Positions 46,022 to 50,852 of a DNA stretch of 50,852 bases are shown piece after piece. Under the pieces are notes generated by a model. The model was given only the letters and a program-made list of their open reading frames with translations, was not told the DNA's origin and did no database searches. The stretch's first letter is position 1. Every line of letters begins with the position of its first letter. The translations under genes were made by a program, and so were the position numbers. The stretch comes from JBNLBT01 sp050303435 (lineage in GTDB: Bacteria; Pseudomonadota; Gammaproteobacteria; Xanthomonadales; Marinicellaceae): the NCBI GenBank assembly GCA_050303435.1, contig JBNLBT010000015.1, positions 1-50,852 on the forward strand, in the 5' to 3' direction.

Positions 46022-46972
46022 TTATCTCCCGTACATCATAGGAATGCATAGCCCTGTGGTTCCTGGAAAATCGCCGGGTTTTACATGGGGCAGTGGCATT
46101 CCTTGTTGAGGAGAGGGTACATTTCTGACCAAGTAATAAAAAACGGCCATGTCGAAATCTATTTCTTGGTTATTTGGATGTGCTCCCTGGCCTATTTCGA
46201 GAATGGTTTCGAGCTCTAAGTTTACAATTTCGAATGACACATTTTCTCCAACCGCGTTCAATGCAACTTGAGTGGTCTTTCCGTCGGTGTCTTTAAACTC
46301 AAAGACGGCAACATCATCATTGATCTCCAATTCCCAAATCAAATCATAAAAAACAGATTGACACCACTCAGGCGCGGATGCTCCGGGTACTTTGAATTCA
46401 AAATTGTTATTTCTAATTGTTTCTACATAGATCTTTCCTGTTTCGATGACCAGTGTTCCAGCCACACTGGGGGAATCTGGCAATGATTTGGGAGTTAAAT
46501 CTTCATTTAAATATTTATTAAAATCAAATCCACCGAATTCTCTCTGTTCTTCAATTTCAGCCATATCTGTGTTTGGTATCCATTGCAGACCTTTTTCATG
46601 GCCTGTTGAAACGAAGCATGTTGAAGGTTGGTGTCGATTTAAAGGCGTGTGTTCATAAGCAAGTCCAGTCTGCTCAGCATTTGTTGGCCCCATGCTTTCT
46701 CTATTGAAGATAAACAGTAAATAATCATCACCCTCGTGCTTGTATTGAAAATGAGGTTCTCTCGAGCTGCGGCTCTTATTGTAAAGATCTGCACGAATTT
46801 TGAGGGCTGCAACATGCGGGTGTATATACTCTGTAGTGTTGGGGCCAGGTTCAATATAGATGCCATGTCCGACATCAGGCAATATGCCCACCATTGACGT
46901 GGTTTTTTTATTGATGTGCATGGGCAAGAGACCAACCAACCCTCTGAACTGTATTTGTAATTTATTCGCCAT
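46022..46972 (-). CDS. hypothetical protein of the sigma/CHAT island, first gene of the protease operon
   Basis: 316 residues from the ATG at 46972, preceded by an excellent GGAGG site. I do not recognise the family. The N-terminal part (MANKLQIQFRGLVGLLPMHI, then VGILPDVGHGIYI, YIHPHVAALKIRADLYNKS, DDYLLFIFNRESM) is beta-rich. A middle region (NTDMAEIEEQREFGGFDFNKYLNEDL) is charged. The C-terminal part (SVFYDLIWELEINDDVAVFEF and FDMAVFYYLVRNVPSP) is also beta-rich and ends GTTGLCIPMMYGR. No signal peptide or membrane segment is visible, so it should share the cytoplasm with the co-transcribed subtilase. Possible roles are substrate, inhibitor, sensor or effector of the proteases; none is proven. 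AT-rich like its neighbours. Confidence 0.75.
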   Translation of the reverse strand: MANKLQIQFRGLVGLLPMHINKKTTSMVGILPDVGHGIYIEPGPNTTEYIHPHVAALKIRADLYNKSRSSREPHFQYKHEGDDYLLFIFNRESMGPTNAEQTGLAYEHTPLNRHQPSTCFVSTGHEKGLQWIPNTDMAEIEEQREFGGFDFNKYLNEDLTPKSLPDSPSVAGTLVIETGKIYVETIRNNNFEFKVPGASAPEWCQSVFYDLIWELEINDDVAVFEFKDTDGKTTQVALNAVGENVSFEIVNLELETILEIGQGAHPNNQEIDFDMAVFYYLVRNVPSPQQGMPLPHVKPGDFPGTTGLCIPMMYGR

Positions 46973-47356
46973 AAGAAACCTCCGTGAGAATAGAATGAAT
47001 CATCATATAACGATAGTGCACTGCAGAAGACCAACATCGCACTGAATCTTCATGTTTCTATGATCTTGAGAAGCAGGTTTCGTTTACCAACTCAACGATG
47101 TCATTTGGTTGATAACAAGTGCAGGTTGTTGGAGAAGTTATGACCTTCCATGTCATGTTTTCTCCAATGATTTTGGCTAGTATAAATACGCTTGCGCACA
47201 CCTTTAGCCTGGAAATAAGCAAGGATCACGGAATAAAATTAGAATTCGCCACAATGAAAGTTGCCAACAAATGTTTGTTTCAGGGGCAGGACACATATTA
47301 AATCGCGCATATCCAATCGTCATGTTTTTTAATAATCAATATGGTGTGATAAATAC
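46973..47356. promoter_or_regulatory. 384-base divergent intergenic region of the protease island
   Basis: This gap separates the unknown/subtilase operon (minus) from the CHAT gene (plus). On the minus strand TTGGTC (plus 47029-47034), 18 bases, then TTATAT (plus 47005-47010) fits a promoter 32 bases before the ATG. On the plus strand an isolated TATAAA (47181-47186) and a TTAATAAT near 47331 are possible -10 elements, but no good -35 was found, so an alternative sigma or activator is possible. Short open frames here lack ribosome sites. The CHAT start codon itself has only a weak GGTGTG. Confidence 0.4.
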
Positions 47357-50341
47357 ATGAATCTCAAAGTCAGAATGTTTCAATGGAAAGATAAAGTTTT
47401 AATACTTGCTTTGGCCTTGTTCATCATGGGGGTCTGTATTTTCTGGTTATTATTTGAGACTAAGGGCAACGCGATACAGTTGATGAGTTCAATCCGTTGG
47501 ATCCAACCCCGCACATCGATTGATGCGGAATTGGAAGTGTGCACAAATAAAATTCCCGATGTCGATCGGTGCAGCAGAGTGTTGCAAAATGATGAGATTG
47601 ATGGCTACAGGAAATCGATCGAACCACAGTTAGCAAGGCTTACGGATCATGAGAAAGGTTTGTATTATCTGATCACTGGCAGCAATATGAAAATTGCAAA
47701 CAGGCTGCTTGCAGAAAGTGTTGTAAAAAATCCAGACTCAGCTGATTTGTGGAATGACTTCGCAGCACTGAGTGTCGCAAATATGAATGCAGAAACACCA
47801 TGGGGCGCGTTGGAAAACGCTTTGTCAGCTACGGAGTCGGCTTTGAAAATCGAGCCATTCCATGCCAGGGCGCATTTCAACCAAGCGCTGATTTTCGAGA
47901 AACTTCAACTTATTGATCAGGCCATCATTTCTTGGTCGAAAGCCGAGAAATTCTCCACATTGCCGTGGTCTCTAGAAGCCCGAAAAAACATCGAATCGCT
48001 TCAAAACTCAAATGGGACAGCCATTGGTCAATCAATAAATCACCAGGGGGCTAAACTGATGCGGGGAGAGGGGTTCCTCAAGTTTATTGCTGAGGATCGT
48101 GATCGATTTTGTAACAGTGGTTCAACCGAATGGCGCATTATGGGAGAAAAGCTTAAGGCATTGTATGGCGATGAATTGGTGTTGGAAGGTGTTTCCTGGG
48201 TATGTGCTGACAATGATAAATCAAGACTGATGCTTGGGGTGATGCTACAAGAGTCCATTCAATCATATGCCGTGGGTGATTTCAATGCGGCAAAAACACG
48301 ATTGAATTCACTCCGAGACAAGTTGCCAGTGGATTCGCCCCTCTGCCCAGTGGCTCGAAGCCTACATGCATCGGCTGTTTTTGCAATGGCTGAGCTTTCG
48401 AAGGCCCGGGATGTGCTGGATCCACTCAATGGTTGGTTGTGTGAAGATGTACAATCGCCATTTCTGGAGGCGCGCAATGCAACAATTCTGGGAAGCATTG
48501 CATTGCGAGAAGCTCACATCGAAACAGCGATCCGACATTACACATTTGCCATCGAGCGATTGGAAAAAAGTGGGGAAGTCGAATTGTATGCCCGGGCCAT
48601 GGCTTTATTGGCGGAGGCCTATTCAAAGGCCAATCGCCCCAACATTGCTTGGAAGTGGGCTGGCTTGGCACTGAAGGGAATTGTTGCAAACAAAGCAAAT
48701 AGGAAAAGCTTGCCACAGATCTGTGGCTTTTTGGCAGACATATCTGGATTCCTTAAGGTGCCCCATGTGCAGTTGGCTTATGCTGAGTGTTTTAGAGACA
48801 ATTTGACGCAGACGCATTCGCCCCACTTGCATGTTTTGGCGCGTGTGGCGCTGGCAGAAGCTTACATTGCATTGGGAAGAGACGCTCATGAGGTGTTATC
48901 CCAAGCTGCGGAAATCATTAAAAGCAATGATATTGGAGCGGATATAACAGCTCACTATGAATACGTCAATGGGCTATCTGTGGCAAAAGTATCGCCGATG
49001 CTTGGGTTGGCTTCAATACAGAATGCTCAATTGAAATTTTCAGGTCAACAAAATCGAGAGTTGGAAATGCTGGCCAGAGTTTCTGCGATTGACCTTAAAG
49101 GGCATGAGACTTCGAATGAAGAAATTGAGGCTCTTGCAAATATGGTTTCACAAATACAGTCATCAAATAACACCTTGGAATTAAGCCATTCTTTGCAGCG
49201 CCGATTCCGGCCAATCCATGAGGCCCGCATAGAATCATACCTACAAGAAGGTCGTCAGCAAGCAGCGTTTGTGTCTTTGCTACAAGCCCGTGGAATCAAT
49301 GCGGAAAATTTCAGTCACTATCTAAATGCGGTGGCCAAAGCCCACAACCCTGGAAAGGCCAGCTTGGTGTTGGCGATGGTGAATGGCCATGTATCCGGAT
49401 GGCTGATTGATGCCGCTGGGATCGAAGCAAATTATTATGTGAAAATAGAAGAAGCCGATTCAGTGATTGCCAATGCCTCCAGCGCTCACATCATTGGAGG
49501 CTTGAGGAGCAGAAGGGCTTCTTTGTCGTTACTTTATGACTCAATCATCGGCCCTATTGAGGACAAGTTGAACAATTATGATCACTTGTACATTGTCCCA
49601 GATGATAAATTGTTTAGTGTGCCGTTTCCGGGATTGTGGAATGATCATGATCAAAAATATCTGATTGAATTGGTCAATGTTTTGATAAGTCCAGAACTGG
49701 TCATTTCCAATGCCAAGCAGTCTCTGCACGAAGACAAACATGAATTGGCTGTCTTATTTGATGCATCAATGGCTGATGCGACACGTAAACTACCCTTTGC
49801 CAAACTAGAAACAGGCAATTTGGTTGAGATACTAAAGACTAAATATTCCACTGAGCTGTACCAAGGCGTTGCATCAACGAAAGATCATTTTCTGTATGCA
49901 TTACAAAACGCAACCATTGTTCATTTTTCTGGCCACGGAGAGATCAATACAATTCTTCCAGAGATGTCCAACCTTATCTTTGGTGCGCAACCCGGGTCTG
50001 AACTGTTGGTGGGTGATTTGTATGCTTTATCAAGTCAAATTTCAGCAATACTGGTTGTGCTTGCTGCCTGCAATACTGCAGCTTATTCCGAATTACAACC
50101 TCACGCACTGGCGTTGGTCAGACCACTACTGGATGCGGGAGCAGGTATGGTCATGGGCAGCTTGTTGCCAATTTCAGACAGGCAATACAATCGGATGATG
50201 AATAACTTTTATCGTGCGCTTTTAATTTCAGACGACATCCCTGCTGCTTTTCGTGAGATGCAATTAACTGAAATAAGCCTTGGGAAATCGAAAGACCCTG
50301 TTAAATGGTCGGCTGTCAACTTGTACAGCTATATTCAATAG
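47357..50341 (+). CDS. membrane-anchored TPR-CHAT protease (caspase-like)
   Basis: 994 residues. A basic N terminus (K4, R6, K11, K13) precedes one membrane segment (about 14-33), so by the positive-inside rule the rest should lie in the periplasm. Helical TPR-like repeats span about residues 95-660 (WNDFAALSVANMNAETPWGALENALSATE, AYSKANRPNIAWKWAGLALK, ALAEAYIALGRDAHEVL). The C-terminal CHAT domain (about 670-994) has an intact catalytic pair: His860 in VHFSGHGE and Cys905 in VVLAACNTAAY. CHAT domains are caspase/separase-like cysteine peptidases; with TPR sensors they act in signalling and defence, for example the Csx29 TPR-CHAT protease of type III-E CRISPR. Composition is AT-rich. The gene is divergent from the unknown/subtilase operon. 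Target unknown. Confidence 0.9.
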   Translation: MNLKVRMFQWKDKVLILALALFIMGVCIFWLLFETKGNAIQLMSSIRWIQPRTSIDAELEVCTNKIPDVDRCSRVLQNDEIDGYRKSIEPQLARLTDHEKGLYYLITGSNMKIANRLLAESVVKNPDSADLWNDFAALSVANMNAETPWGALENALSATESALKIEPFHARAHFNQALIFEKLQLIDQAIISWSKAEKFSTLPWSLEARKNIESLQNSNGTAIGQSINHQGAKLMRGEGFLKFIAEDRDRFCNSGSTEWRIMGEKLKALYGDELVLEGVSWVCADNDKSRLMLGVMLQESIQSYAVGDFNAAKTRLNSLRDKLPVDSPLCPVARSLHASAVFAMAELSKARDVLDPLNGWLCEDVQSPFLEARNATILGSIALREAHIETAIRHYTFAIERLEKSGEVELYARAMALLAEAYSKANRPNIAWKWAGLALKGIVANKANRKSLPQICGFLADISGFLKVPHVQLAYAECFRDNLTQTHSPHLHVLARVALAEAYIALGRDAHEVLSQAAEIIKSNDIGADITAHYEYVNGLSVAKVSPMLGLASIQNAQLKFSGQQNRELEMLARVSAIDLKGHETSNEEIEALANMVSQIQSSNNTLELSHSLQRRFRPIHEARIESYLQEGRQQAAFVSLLQARGINAENFSHYLNAVAKAHNPGKASLVLAMVNGHVSGWLIDAAGIEANYYVKIEEADSVIANASSAHIIGGLRSRRASLSLLYDSIIGPIEDKLNNYDHLYIVPDDKLFSVPFPGLWNDHDQKYLIELVNVLISPELVISNAKQSLHEDKHELAVLFDASMADATRKLPFAKLETGNLVEILKTKYSTELYQGVASTKDHFLYALQNATIVHFSGHGEINTILPEMSNLIFGAQPGSELLVGDLYALSSQISAILVVLAACNTAAYSELQPHALALVRPLLDAGAGMVMGSLLPISDRQYNRMMNNFYRALLISDDIPAAFREMQLTEISLGKSKDPVKWSAVNLYSYIQ

Positions 50342-50584
50342 TAATGTTGTTGATTTAAAAAACTCAATGTTGGTCATGATCAGGTGGCAGAAAAACACGC
50401 AGCAAATTCTATCCGATCCATCCTTGCGCCGCTACCGGTGCCCATGCAATTGGGCGGGCTTTGTCTTGACCGCGGCGCAGCGCGACATTGTCCACTAAAA
50501 AAAACTTTGTCGGATCAGGTGAAGCACCTGGTTTCTCAGCGTGCTGCTCATTGATTCCTGTGTTGATGGTGATGAGTCAGGGAT
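50342..50584. other. 243-base gap at the right end of the AT-rich island
   Basis: No convincing gene. Composition returns to GC-rich at about 50430-50490 and stays so in the next gene. A perfect hairpin CAGGTG-AAG-CACCTG lies at 50516-50530; on the minus strand it is followed 11 bases later by eight Ts (plus 50497-50504) and might end the minus-strand gene at 50585. The GC-rich segment could be a remnant of host sequence displaced by the island, but I cannot identify it. Confidence 0.4.
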
Positions 50585-50845
50585 TCATGGATATTGAACC
50601 AAATACCGCACCACCCACACCACGCCCCAGATCATCAGGGCGAGGGTGACGATGTTGAAGGCGGCGGGGAGGAGTTGGTTTTGCAGCCAGGGGACCAGGC
50701 GGTGGTTGAGCCAGTGGGTGTTGCGGATGGCGTTGGCGGTGTGCATTTTGAGTTTCAGGAAGGGGCCGACCGGCAGGCGGGCGGCCTCGACGCGGTAGTG
50801 GTTGAAAGGTTTTTCGTTCCAGTACAGGTTGCTGATGTTGGCCAT
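50585..50845 (-). CDS. small membrane protein, possibly the C-terminal part of a longer gene cut by the window edge
   Basis: 86 residues from an ATG at 50845, only seven bases from the window edge; no stop codon is visible in frame upstream of it, so a longer protein cannot be excluded. The N-terminal half is polar and basic (NLYWNEKPFNHYRVEAARLPVGPFLKLKMHTANAIRNTHW). A single membrane segment lies near the end (about residues 60-80, AAFNIVTLALMIWGVVWVVRYLV). GC-rich codon use matches the host rather than the island. The family is not recognised. Confidence 0.55.
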   Translation of the reverse strand: MANISNLYWNEKPFNHYRVEAARLPVGPFLKLKMHTANAIRNTHWLNHRLVPWLQNQLLPAAFNIVTLALMIWGVVWVVRYLVQYP

Positions 50846-50852
50846 GTGTTTT

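Noticed and set aside
43285..50341. Type III-E CRISPR (Craspase) locus
   Set aside because: A TPR-CHAT protein and an ECF sigma are present, but there is no gRAMP-type Cas7-11, no other cas gene and no repeat-spacer array in the window.
50380..50498. Possible small gene in the GC-rich part of the right-hand gap
   Set aside because: The frames are short, lack a ribosome site and match nothing recognisable.

Overview
The window is chromosomal DNA of a gammaproteobacterium, most likely close to the Lysobacterales/Xanthomonadales. This rests on the gene content (accA-tilS, xseB-ispA, ftsEX, a type II secretion core) and on secreted proteins ending in an IFxxGF-type tail, which I associate from memory with that group. 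Most of the window is GC-rich and densely coded. No rRNA, tRNA, CRISPR array, insertion sequence or phage gene was recognised.

Layout. 1-3.7 kb (minus strand): a partial FAD oxidoreductase, a secreted protein with an IPTL-CTERM-like tail, three small membrane proteins and an adenine/adenosine deaminase. 3.8-7.2 kb (plus): accA, tilS, xseB, ispA. 7.3-10.8 kb: a secreted esterase, mtnN, ung and a double receiver-domain protein. 10.97-19.75 kb (minus): one tightly overlapping operon, acyl-CoA dehydrogenase-gspC-gspD-gspE-gspF-ftsE-ftsX. 19.8-20.5 kb: a gene-poor stretch with strong secondary structure, followed by 6-phosphogluconolactonase. 21.2-23.7 kb: a glycoside hydrolase family 3 lipoprotein whose catalytic residues are replaced. 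24-28.2 kb: a very large secreted propeller/cytochrome c protein. 28.3-41 kb: a TPR protein, an M20 peptidase, a DUF6165 protein, a GT9 glycosyltransferase, a thioredoxin-domain (DUF255) protein, a giant propeller-type hybrid histidine kinase with a 39-residue lipoprotein gene in front, and an EamA transporter. 41-43 kb: a cyclophilin and dGTPase.

43.2-50.3 kb is the most interesting part. A sigma-ECF gene and a membrane anti-sigma-like gene (plus) converge on an operon of an unknown protein and a signal-less subtilisin-type protease (minus). That operon diverges from a 994-residue membrane-anchored TPR-CHAT (caspase-like) protease. Base composition changes abruptly from GC-rich to AT-rich inside the anti-sigma gene, just after its membrane segment, and stays AT-rich to the end of the CHAT gene. 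This looks like a horizontally exchanged cassette that supplies a sensor domain, two proteases and an unknown partner to a resident sigma/anti-sigma core. I read it as a candidate proteolysis-controlled transcription or defence system.

Three genes (gspF, the acyl-CoA dehydrogenase and the GH3 protein) are each broken by a single missing base. All three are otherwise open, so base-call errors are a real possibility.
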